DNA of 64,000 bases from Alistipes sp. (GTDB lineage: Bacteria; Bacteroidota; Bacteroidia; Bacteroidales; Rikenellaceae): contig JAGBFA010000015.1 in NCBI GenBank assembly GCA_017936685.1, positions 124,001 through 188,000 of the forward strand, in the 5' to 3' direction. Each line of letters begins with the position of its first letter. Positions within the stretch are counted from its first letter, which is position 1. Shown in pieces: positions 46,652-53,675 of the stretch. The notes beneath the pieces are model-generated. The model had not been told where the DNA came from. It did not search any database and was given only the letters and a program-made list of their open reading frames with translations. The translations under genes and the position numbers were made by a program.

Positions 46652-46768
46652 CTGTCACTCCGAGGAGCAACGCAGTTGCGACGTGGGAGTCTCACGGTCG
46701 GGAGAGTGTTTGTCGATCAAAAGAGAGATTCTCACGTCGCGGTCTTTGACCGCTCCTCAGAATGACAG
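46652..46768. repeat. B-type palindromic element, copy 2
   Basis: CTGTCACTCCGAGGAGC to GCTCCTCAGAATGACAG. Cores: AACGCAGTT (left) and GGTCTTTGACC (right), both self-complementary and different from each other. Confidence 0.85.
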
Positions 46769-46795
46769 GGCTGACACGTCGACCACATGCATATT

Positions 46796-46912
46796 CCCCA
46801 ACCGGATTCTTGACCTGCGGTCTTCCTCCTTCGCGTCTCGGCATAAGGAACAGATTTCTTATGCACTCGACTTGTCGTCGGTTCACTCCACTACGTTGCG
46901 TTCAGAATGACA
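46796..46912. repeat. C-type element, copy 1
   Basis: Shares CCCCAACCGGATTC, GACCTGCGGTCTTCCTCCTT and CTTGTCGTCGGTTC with 57063-57170. The inner stem is GCATAAG (46841-46847) with CTTATGC (46858-46864). Confidence 0.85.
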
Positions 46913-46947
46913 AGACGGTGGAAATAGTCTCCAAAGCACTATGCGCA

Positions 46948-47069
46948 TTTTTTCGTCAAAAGCGGTATTATGCAACGCAAACGAAGATCGCCCAGATGGG
47001 ACATACTGACGTATTTCCCATTTGGGCGAGCAAGTGCGCGGAAGCAGAATGCCGCTTTTCACGAAAAAA
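46948..47069. repeat. D-type hairpin element, copy 2
   Basis: Bounded by TTTTTTCGTCAAAAGCGG and GCCGCTTTTCACGAAAAAA. Inner stem GCCCAGATGGGA (46990-47001) with TCCCATTTGGGC (47016-47027). The right end touches the stop codon of the NahK-like gene. Confidence 0.88.
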
Positions 47070-48134
47070 TCACGGAAATAGCTGCTCCTCGATGGACCGC
47101 AACAACGCATACTGCGCACGGGCACGCACAAGATTGTGGGTGTCGTAGGAGGTTTTGTAATAGGTGTCGCCGTCGATGTAGTCCATGAGAAAACGCAGCA
47201 CCTGCTCGTAGGTGATGTAGCGGGCGGCAAAGGCGAGATTGTCGATCTCGATTGAGGTGAGATGCTCCCCGCGAGAGGAGAGATACCCGGCAGTGTAGGC
47301 CTCGTACATGGAGAGATCCATAGAGACAAGAGTCGTGTCGCGCTCGTCCTCGGCGGCGGTGTTGGTGTAGGAACGAATGGCATCGCCGAAGTCGATAAGC
47401 GACGAGCTGATCATGACCGTATCGAGATCGATGACGCACAGCGGGCGGCCGTCGCCATCGAAGAGTATATTGCTTATCTTGGTGTCGTTATGCGCTATGC
47501 GGCGCGGTATGACGTCCTGTTCGATCATCTGCCAGAAGCGCATCATATCTTCGCGGCGCGACTCGATCCAGTCGATTTCGCGCGCTACGCTGCGGCAGCG
47601 GCCGACAGCATCGGAGGCCAGCGACGCGTCCCACTGGCTCAGACGGTGGCGCATGTCGTGAAAGCCCTTGATGGTCTCATGCAGCGGCCGGTCGAAGTCG
47701 TCGAGCATGGTCTGGAAACGGCCGATGGCCTCACCGCCCATACGTGCCAGCTGCGGCGTGGAGGCGCGGTCGTATGTCACGGAGCCTTCGATAAAGAGCG
47801 TTGCCGCCCAGAAATTGCCCTGCTCGTCGACATGACAGTATTCGCCGTCGAGCGTGGCTATCGGCGTAAGCACCTCGCGCAGCGGGTCGCCGCCCGCGGC
47901 CTCGACCTTGCGTTTGAGATGATCGGTTACGGCAACGATGTTTTGCATCATCGACCTCACGTCGGGGAATACCGCATGGTTCTTTCTCTGCAATATATAG
48001 TCGGGCGAGCTGCCGGCCGTATGCACCTTGTAGGTGTCGTTGATAAATCCGGCCCCCAGAGCGTCGATGCGCTCTACCCTGCCCTCGAAACGGAACTGCC
48101 GCGCAATGCGGATCAAAGCTGTGTCGTCGATCAT
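47070..48134 (-). CDS. NahK-like N-acetylhexosamine kinase / aminoglycoside-phosphotransferase family
   Basis: 354 aa from MIDDTALIRIARQF. APH-fold kinase: GAGFINDTYKV (nucleotide loop region), catalytic HNDTKISNILFD, and metal-binding IDLDTVM. The HNDTK...IDLDTVM pattern is that of NahK-type GlcNAc/GalNAc 1-kinases, which feed mucin sugars into metabolism, matching the glycan-foraging theme of this genome. Exact substrate not provable. In-frame ATGs at 48230, 48182 and 48164 exist; the first would lie at the promoter's expected start site. Its stop codon directly abuts a D-type hairpin. Confidence 0.82.
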   Translation of the reverse strand: MIDDTALIRIARQFRFEGRVERIDALGAGFINDTYKVHTAGSSPDYILQRKNHAVFPDVRSMMQNIVAVTDHLKRKVEAAGGDPLREVLTPIATLDGEYCHVDEQGNFWAATLFIEGSVTYDRASTPQLARMGGEAIGRFQTMLDDFDRPLHETIKGFHDMRHRLSQWDASLASDAVGRCRSVAREIDWIESRREDMMRFWQMIEQDVIPRRIAHNDTKISNILFDGDGRPLCVIDLDTVMISSSLIDFGDAIRSYTNTAAEDERDTTLVSMDLSMYEAYTAGYLSSRGEHLTSIEIDNLAFAARYITYEQVLRFLMDYIDGDTYYKTSYDTHNLVRARAQYALLRSIEEQLFP

Positions 48135-48234
48135 CTGTAAAATATTTTGCAGCGGCCGCGGCATCGTCTTCGCCGCTGGCATCGAGACGACTGCGAGCGG
48201 CAAGCAGCCTGCGAGCCGCCGTTGGTTCATAGAA

Positions 48235-48242
48235 CAAAGATA
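48235..48242 (-). promoter_or_regulatory. -7 promoter box (TATCTTTG) for the NahK-like gene
   Basis: Perfect TAnnTTTG on the minus strand, ending 4 bases before an in-frame ATG (48230) and about 100 bases before the chosen start. Confidence 0.55.
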
Positions 48243-48318
48243 GTGTTTTTCGGCGGATTGCGCATCAAATTCCGCTGTAAAACTTTAAGATTTATTTTGC
48301 AGATTATGAAATTTGTGC

Positions 48319-48326
48319 TATATTTG
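48319..48326 (+). promoter_or_regulatory. -7 promoter box (TATATTTG) for tRNA-Ser
   Basis: Perfect TAnnTTTG, 30 bases upstream of the mature tRNA 5' end. Confidence 0.65.
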
Positions 48327-48356
48327 CACCGCTCTTATGTAAAGAGTCACTTCCAC

Positions 48357-48446
48357 GGAGGGTTGGGTGAGTGGCTTAAACCAGCAGTTTGCTAAACTGC
48401 CGATATCGTAAGGTATCCGCTGGTTCGAATCCAGTGCCCTCCGCCA
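48357..48446 (+). tRNA. tRNA-Ser (anticodon GCU)
   Basis: 90 bases including an encoded CCA. The acceptor stem GGAGGGT pairs with GCCCTCC. The anticodon stem-loop GCAGTTTGCTAAACTGC carries GCT at 48391-48393. There is a long variable arm, as in all class II tRNA-Ser, and a GGTTCGAATCC T-arm. Reads AGC and AGU codons. Followed at once by a hairpin terminator. Confidence 0.97.
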
Positions 48447-48449
48447 GAT

Positions 48450-48479
48450 GAACGCCGGTCTATCGAAAGACCGGCGTTC
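48450..48479 (+). terminator. Terminator after tRNA-Ser
   Basis: 11-bp perfect stem GAACGCCGGTC with an 8-base loop, followed by TTTC, 3 bases after the tRNA CCA. Confidence 0.85.
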
Positions 48480-48522
48480 TTTCGACAATATCCCCTGTAA
48501 TCAACGCTGCGGCGCAACGACA

Positions 48523-49278
48523 ATGAACGACAAATCCATAGGCTGGAATCCGTGGCACGGGTGCCGCAAGGTAAGCGAGGGCTGCCGCCACTGCTACGTC
48601 TACCGTCAGGACGCACAGTGGGGAGCCGACAGCGCGACGGCACGGCGCACGGCGCAGTTCGATCTGCCCGTCAGGCGCGACCGCCGCGGCCGCTTCAAGG
48701 TGGCGGCAGGCAGCATGGTCTTCACCTGCTTCACATCGGACTTCATGCTGGAAGATGCCGACGCGTGGCGCGGGGAGTGCTGGCAGATGATGGCACTTAG
48801 GCGCGATGTCGATTTCATGTTCTTCACAAAGCGCATAGAGCGTCTTACGGAGGTGCTGCCGGCGGATTGGGGCGAGGGCTACGACAACGTCACCATAGGG
48901 TGCACGGTGGAGAATCAAGAGGAGGCCGAACGCCGGCTGCCCATATTCACACAATTACCCATACGCCACAAGGTGATAATATGCGCACCGCTGCTCAGCC
49001 GCATCGATCTGCGCAGATGGCTCGATCGGACGATCGAGGAGGTCAGCGTGGGCGGCGAGTCGGGACCCGACGCCCGCATCGCCGACTACGACTGGGTGAC
49101 GGATCTGCGGCAGCAGTGCGTCGAGGCCGACGTACCGTTCCGGTTCCACCAGACGGGAGCACGCCTCTTGAAGCAGGGACGGTTATACCGCATACCGCGC
49201 GCACACCAGCACTCGCAGGCACGTCGCGCCGGCATCGACTACAAGATCGAACGGCATACACCGCTCAGCAACGATTGA
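48523..49278 (+). CDS. DUF5131 (phage Gp37/Gp68-like) protein
   Basis: 251 aa. MNDKSIGWNPWHGCRKVSEGCRHCYVYRQD contains a three-cysteine cluster like that of spore-photoproduct-lyase/radical-SAM relatives. FMFFTKRIERL, VTIGCTVENQEEAERRLP and EVSVGGESGPDAR are the other family blocks. Function unknown; a radical-SAM-like iron-sulfur site is inference. The frame is open back to 48448, but that region is the tRNA terminator, so I start at 48523. Confidence 0.8.
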   Translation: MNDKSIGWNPWHGCRKVSEGCRHCYVYRQDAQWGADSATARRTAQFDLPVRRDRRGRFKVAAGSMVFTCFTSDFMLEDADAWRGECWQMMALRRDVDFMFFTKRIERLTEVLPADWGEGYDNVTIGCTVENQEEAERRLPIFTQLPIRHKVIICAPLLSRIDLRRWLDRTIEEVSVGGESGPDARIADYDWVTDLRQQCVEADVPFRFHQTGARLLKQGRLYRIPRAHQHSQARRAGIDYKIERHTPLSND

Positions 49279-49341
49279 TCGGCACGCAGATGCCGCAAAC
49301 TGATAATCCACGCCAGATTTGGCGGTATCATCGTTTTTCAC

Positions 49342-49349
49342 TATTTTTG
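49342..49349 (+). promoter_or_regulatory. -7 promoter box (TATTTTTG) directly before the thioesterase start
   Basis: Matches TAnnTTTG and ends 7 bases before the ATG at 49357, leaving almost no leader. Confidence 0.5.
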
Positions 49350-49356
49350 TGTCAAT

Positions 49357-50082
49357 ATGGCAGAGATAACCAAATATACATATCGTGTGGAGCCGCAGCA
49401 GGTCGACTTCACGCTGCGGGCATCGGTGCCGTCGATGCTCGACTGCATACTCAACACGGCAGGCAAGGACGCGCACAACAAAGGATTCGGCGTGGAGGTA
49501 CTGCAACAGAGGTCGCTCTCGTGGGTGTTGTCGCGGCTGGCCGTGGAGCTGGACAGGGTGCCCGAACAGTACGAGGAGTTCTCGATAGGCACATGGATCA
49601 ACGACTTCAACCGTCTGTCGTCGACGCGCAACTTCCTGCTCGAAAGCCGCGGCGAGGTGTTCGGCCGCGCCGTATCGCAATGGTGCATGATCGATCTGGG
49701 CAGCCGCTCGGTGGCCGACATGTCGTCGATGGCCGATGTATATCGCGCCGCCATGGTCGAGGCCGCCTCGCCATGCGACAAGCCGCTGCGTCTGGGTGCG
49801 ACAGAGCCGCAGCATAGGACAGAGCGTCCGGTGGTGTACAGCGACATCGATTTCAACCGCCATGTCAACACCATGCGTTATGTGGAGATGATATTCAACG
49901 CCCTGCCGCTGGAACGCATCGAGCACAACGACGGTGTAAGGATCGACCTCAACTTTCTGGCCGAGGGACGCTGGGGGCAGACTCTGATCATGGGACATGC
50001 CGCCGAAGGCGAGGTATCGCACTTCGAGATATCGTCCGACGACGGCCGCACGCTGTGCCGCGCACGGGTAGTGTGGCGATAG
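49357..50082 (+). CDS. Acyl-ACP thioesterase (FatA/FatB-like)
   Basis: 241 aa. Double hot-dog thioesterase of the acyl-ACP family: RSLSWVLSRLAVELDRVP, the WINDFNRLSSTRNFLL block, and YSDIDFNRHVNTMRYVEM with the conserved Asn-x-His-x-x-Asn active-site pattern. Releases free fatty acids from acyl carrier protein in the cytoplasm, possibly for membrane adaptation. Bacterioferritin follows 69 bases later. Confidence 0.9.
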   Translation: MAEITKYTYRVEPQQVDFTLRASVPSMLDCILNTAGKDAHNKGFGVEVLQQRSLSWVLSRLAVELDRVPEQYEEFSIGTWINDFNRLSSTRNFLLESRGEVFGRAVSQWCMIDLGSRSVADMSSMADVYRAAMVEAASPCDKPLRLGATEPQHRTERPVVYSDIDFNRHVNTMRYVEMIFNALPLERIEHNDGVRIDLNFLAEGRWGQTLIMGHAAEGEVSHFEISSDDGRTLCRARVVWR

Positions 50083-50151
50083 CGTTGCGGCAAGATTATC
50101 ACAGGGTTTTGGAACGGTTATTGCGACGATGCCGGCCAAAACCCTTTTATC

Positions 50152-50649
50152 ATGAACAACACAAACAAGTATCAGAAGAGCATCGACTGTCTGAACGATG
50201 CTATCGGCAAGGAGATTTCCACATCGTTGCAGTATATGTATTTCCACGTCCGCATGGAGGACGCAGGATATGAGTATCTCGCAGCCTATTTCCACAAGGT
50301 GGCGATCGAGGAGATGCGTCACATCGAGGAGTTCGCCGAGCGCATATTGTTCCTACAAGGCGACGTCAACATGAATCCGGCATTCGAATCGCGCCAGATC
50401 ACCGAAGTGCCCGACATGCTGCGTCTGGCCATGAAGATCGAACAGAGCACCATCGACTCGTATAACGAGGCGGCGCGCATCACCTCGGAGATAAAGGATA
50501 CGGTGACGCACCACATATTCCAGTCGATCACGCAATACGAGGAGCAGCATCTCGACAACTTCCGCACCGAATTGCAGAACATGACCGACTACGGCGACAA
50601 GTATCTGGCACTGCAATCGATCGGCCGCAGCAAGTCTATTGCAAAATAG
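50152..50649 (+). CDS. bfr: Bacterioferritin
   Basis: 165 aa, normal length. Four-helix ferritin fold with di-iron ligands: GKEISTSLQYMYF (first Glu), IEEMRHIEEFAERIL (Glu and His, with the methionine that can bind haem between subunits), and ITQYEEQHLDNF (Glu and His). Forms a 24-subunit iron-storage shell in known members and detoxifies iron and peroxide. No N-terminal export signal. Confidence 0.93.
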   Translation: MNNTNKYQKSIDCLNDAIGKEISTSLQYMYFHVRMEDAGYEYLAAYFHKVAIEEMRHIEEFAERILFLQGDVNMNPAFESRQITEVPDMLRLAMKIEQSTIDSYNEAARITSEIKDTVTHHIFQSITQYEEQHLDNFRTELQNMTDYGDKYLALQSIGRSKSIAK

Positions 50650-50684
50650 TGGCCGGCAAAGTGGCGAATTGTACCGTAAATTCT

Positions 50685-50692
50685 TAACTTTG
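50685..50692 (+). promoter_or_regulatory. -7 promoter box (TAACTTTG) for the GT4 gene
   Basis: Perfect TAnnTTTG, 17 bases upstream of the ATG at 50710. Confidence 0.6.
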
Positions 50693-50709
50693 CGTAAGAT
50701 TTTGCGGCA

Positions 50710-51855
50710 ATGGAAAACAAACGACTCAAAATAGCCATCGTAGGCCCTGCCCACCCCTATCGCGGCGGACTGGCTGCCATAATGGAGACGATGGCGCGCG
50801 AATACACGACGCGAGGATACGACGTGGAGATTCTCACCTTCACGTTGCAGTATCCTCGCCTGTTGTTTCCGGGCAAGAGCCAGACGGTGGAGACCCCGCC
50901 TCCGGCCGATCTGAGGATCGAACGCGCGGTATCGACCGTCAACCCGCTGTCGTGGTGGCGAGTCGGGCGGAGGCTGCGGCGCGAGCGTCCCGACATAGTG
51001 CTGATGAAATACTGGACGCCGTTCATGGCTCCGTGTTTCGGCACCATAGCGCGGCTGGCACGCGGCAACGGACACACACGCACCGTGTGTCAGATCGACA
51101 ATGTCGAGCCGCACGAGCATCATATCATCGACAAACCTTTCAACCGCTATTTCCTGAGGTCGATCGACGGTTTCATCTACATGTCGGAGCAGGTGCACCG
51201 CGAGTTGTCGGCCTACACCTCGGCTCCGGCCCTGTTCTCACCCCACCCCATGTTCGAGAACTTCGGCCGAAGAGTCGAGCGCGCGGAGGCATGCCGGCAT
51301 CTGAGCCTCGATCCGGAGCAACGCTACGCACTCTTTTTCGGTCTTATACGCGACTACAAGGGGTTGGATACGCTGCTCGACGCATGGGCGCGTTTCAGGC
51401 ATGCAGGCCACAAGCTGATCATAGCCGGAGAGTTTTACACCTCGCGCGACAAATATGTGGAGCAGATAGAGCGATTGGGTTTATCGGACGATGTCATACT
51501 GCACGACTTCTTCATCGGCGACGACAACGTGCGCTACTACTTCTCGGCGGCCGACTGCGTGGTACTGCCCTACAAGACGGCCACGCAGAGCGGTGTAACG
51601 CAGATAGCCTACAACTTCTGCACGCCGCTCATAGTAACCGACGTAGGCGGTCTGGCGGAGATCGTACCCGACGGCCGTGCGGGCATAGTCTGCCAGCCCT
51701 CGGCCGACGGCGTTTACGACGCTCTGTGCCGCATCTACGAGGGCGACACATGCCGGCGTTTTGCCGACAACATGGTCGAAGAGCGCAAACGGTTCTCTTG
51801 GCAGGCCATGTGCGACCGCATAGAGGAGCTGTACGAATCGATAGCCGAGCGATAG
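50710..51855 (+). CDS. GT4-family glycosyltransferase
   Basis: 381 aa GT-B fold enzyme. The N-terminal acceptor domain begins KIAIVGPAHPYRGGLAAIME. The C-terminal donor domain contains FGLIRDYKGLDTLLDA and DCVVLPYKTATQSGVTQIAY, the GT4 nucleotide-sugar-binding region. It probably adds a sugar in surface glycan or glycolipid synthesis at the cytoplasmic face; donor and acceptor unknown. Stand-alone gene with its own promoter and terminator. Confidence 0.9.
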   Translation: MENKRLKIAIVGPAHPYRGGLAAIMETMAREYTTRGYDVEILTFTLQYPRLLFPGKSQTVETPPPADLRIERAVSTVNPLSWWRVGRRLRRERPDIVLMKYWTPFMAPCFGTIARLARGNGHTRTVCQIDNVEPHEHHIIDKPFNRYFLRSIDGFIYMSEQVHRELSAYTSAPALFSPHPMFENFGRRVERAEACRHLSLDPEQRYALFFGLIRDYKGLDTLLDAWARFRHAGHKLIIAGEFYTSRDKYVEQIERLGLSDDVILHDFFIGDDNVRYYFSAADCVVLPYKTATQSGVTQIAYNFCTPLIVTDVGGLAEIVPDGRAGIVCQPSADGVYDALCRIYEGDTCRRFADNMVEERKRFSWQAMCDRIEELYESIAER

Positions 51856-51879
51856 ACGCAAGGCCGGTTTACAATCAAA

Positions 51880-51910
51880 GGCGGCCTTTCCCTGCATGGG
51901 AAAGGCCGCC
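51880..51910. terminator. Bidirectional terminator between the GT4 and MFS genes
   Basis: 13-bp perfect stem GGCGGCCTTTCCC with loop TGCAT, between convergent genes. Confidence 0.85.
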
Positions 51911-51935
51911 CTTAATATCGGTCGCAGCCGACCGG

Positions 51936-53627
51936 TTATTTCACGATATTGGGCTTCTCCAAACCGTAGTCGTGCTTGCGATCCTCGCGTTTGAGCCAAA
52001 GACCGAACAAAAGAGCCAGCACGCCGAAGCTGACGAAGATCAACATCGGGACGGTGTAGTTGTAACGCGGCTCGGCCATAAGGTTCTTCTGCTCGCGCTC
52101 CGATTCCAACTCGGCGATCTTGGCCTGAGCGGCAGCCACATCGAAAGTCTCCTCCTGCTCGGCAACAGTCTCGGCAACCGCCTCCTCAACCGCAGGCGCG
52201 GCCTCCTCGGCACTCTGCGTCGTCTCCGCCACGGTAGCCATATCGTCGAACGCTATCTCGGCCTGCTCGGCGACAAGAGCAACGGTCTTGACCCCGGCCT
52301 GCTCGACTTTCTCGATCTTGGCCGACAACTCGTCGATCTGCGACTTGATCTTGAAGGCCTCCGACACACCCGGATTGACGGCATTGAGCACCACGCCGAT
52401 CAACATCGGCACCAGACACAAGCCCACGTTCTGCACCCAGAATATCAACGAATAGGCACTGCCCAGATAACGCTCGGGCATGAGCTTGGGAACCGATGGC
52501 CACAAGGCGGCGGGCACTAACGAGAACGATATACCCAGTACGACGATGGCGGCGAACGCCAATGCCATGTTGGGCACGACGGGCAGGATAAGGGCGAAGA
52601 TCAGGTGGCAGGCGATCATCAGTATCGCACCCCAGATAAGCATCGTAGCACCCTTGCCCTTGCTGTCGAGATAACGGCCGAGCAGAGGGGTGATCAGAGC
52701 CGCACCGATGGGGAACCAGCGGAATATGCCGGCAGCGGTCTCGGCCGATACATGCAGATTGTTTTCGAGCATGTTGGTGGCATAACGCTGGAACGGGAAT
52801 ATGGCCGAATAGTACAATACGCAGAGCAGAGCCACGATCCAAAATATCTTGCTCGACAAGATGATCTTGATGTCGCTCACCTTGAACTCCTCGTCGGCCG
52901 AAGCACCCTGCTGCAAAGCCTCGTCGCCGAGCTGCTTATCGAGCTTGCGATCCATGACGCAGAAGGTCAGAAAGCAGATCAGACCGATCAAAAGGAACGT
53001 CGTGCAGAGGAATACGGGCTTGACTACCGACGAAGGTATAAACGAGAACATGTCGGAAGCGGCGACAGCGGGCGAAAGCGTGAATATGGCGAACACGCCC
53101 ACACGGGCTATGGCCATCTCCAAACCCATGGCTAACGCCATCTCCTTACCCTTGAACCACTTGGCTATGGCTTTCGAGACGGTGATTCCGGCCATCTCGC
53201 AACCGCAGCCGAAGATCATGAAGCCAAGCGAAGCCATCTTGGCACTCGCAGGCATGGTGGTCCACCACGAGTTGAGCCACGACTCCAAGCCCGAGCCGAC
53301 GAACCAGTCGCTCACGCCGTAGAACTTGATGGCCGCACCGACGAACATCAGCGAGGCCGACAGCGTACCGGTGAAGCGCACACCCATCTTGTCGAGAATG
53401 ATACCTGCGATGATCAGGAATCCGAACACGTTGAGAATGTACTCCGAAGCGGCGTAGGTGCCGAACACGTCGGGCGACCAGCCGCGCTGGGTCTCGATCA
53501 TGCTCTGCAACGGAGACATCAGATCGACGAACATGTAGCCGAAGAACATCATCAGTGCGATGAGGATCAGTGCCGACCAACGTGCGAACGCCGAATCGTT
53601 GAGTTTTCTTGTAATTGTTGTTGTCAT
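51936..53627 (-). CDS. MFS transporter with acidic coiled-coil insert before the last helix
   Basis: 563 aa, longer than the usual 400-450. About twelve membrane helices typical of the major facilitator superfamily (FFGYMFVDLMSPLQSMIE, FGTYAASEYILNVFGF, WPSVPKLMPERYLGSAYS). Between the penultimate and last helix lies about 115 residues rich in Ala and Glu (from AFKIKSQIDELSAKIEKVEQ to ELESEREQKNL), predicted cytoplasmic coiled coil. The last helix is VPMLIFVSFGVLALLFGLWL. Substrate unknown. It lies 48 bases after the TPR gene on the same strand and may be cotranscribed. Confidence 0.88.
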   Translation of the reverse strand: MTTTITRKLNDSAFARWSALILIALMMFFGYMFVDLMSPLQSMIETQRGWSPDVFGTYAASEYILNVFGFLIIAGIILDKMGVRFTGTLSASLMFVGAAIKFYGVSDWFVGSGLESWLNSWWTTMPASAKMASLGFMIFGCGCEMAGITVSKAIAKWFKGKEMALAMGLEMAIARVGVFAIFTLSPAVAASDMFSFIPSSVVKPVFLCTTFLLIGLICFLTFCVMDRKLDKQLGDEALQQGASADEEFKVSDIKIILSSKIFWIVALLCVLYYSAIFPFQRYATNMLENNLHVSAETAAGIFRWFPIGAALITPLLGRYLDSKGKGATMLIWGAILMIACHLIFALILPVVPNMALAFAAIVVLGISFSLVPAALWPSVPKLMPERYLGSAYSLIFWVQNVGLCLVPMLIGVVLNAVNPGVSEAFKIKSQIDELSAKIEKVEQAGVKTVALVAEQAEIAFDDMATVAETTQSAEEAAPAVEEAVAETVAEQEETFDVAAAQAKIAELESEREQKNLMAEPRYNYTVPMLIFVSFGVLALLFGLWLKREDRKHDYGLEKPNIVK

Positions 53628-53675
53628 ACTTACATTTATTTAAGTTCGATATAATTTCGTTTGCCGAGCGGCGGT

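Larger units (their letters stand above)
46517..47069. other. Intergenic repeat region (locus 2)
   Basis: 553 bases with the BaiN promoter at one end, then a B-type element (46652-46768), a C-type element (46796-46912) and a D-type hairpin (46948-47069) that ends exactly at the NahK stop codon. Short open frames here are repeat sequence. Confidence 0.8.

Noticed and set aside
46632..46910. 92-codon open frame in intergenic DNA
   Set aside because: Composed entirely of B- and C-type repeat sequence; similar chance frames arise at the other repeat loci (26362-26547, 56845-57304, 63620-63943).
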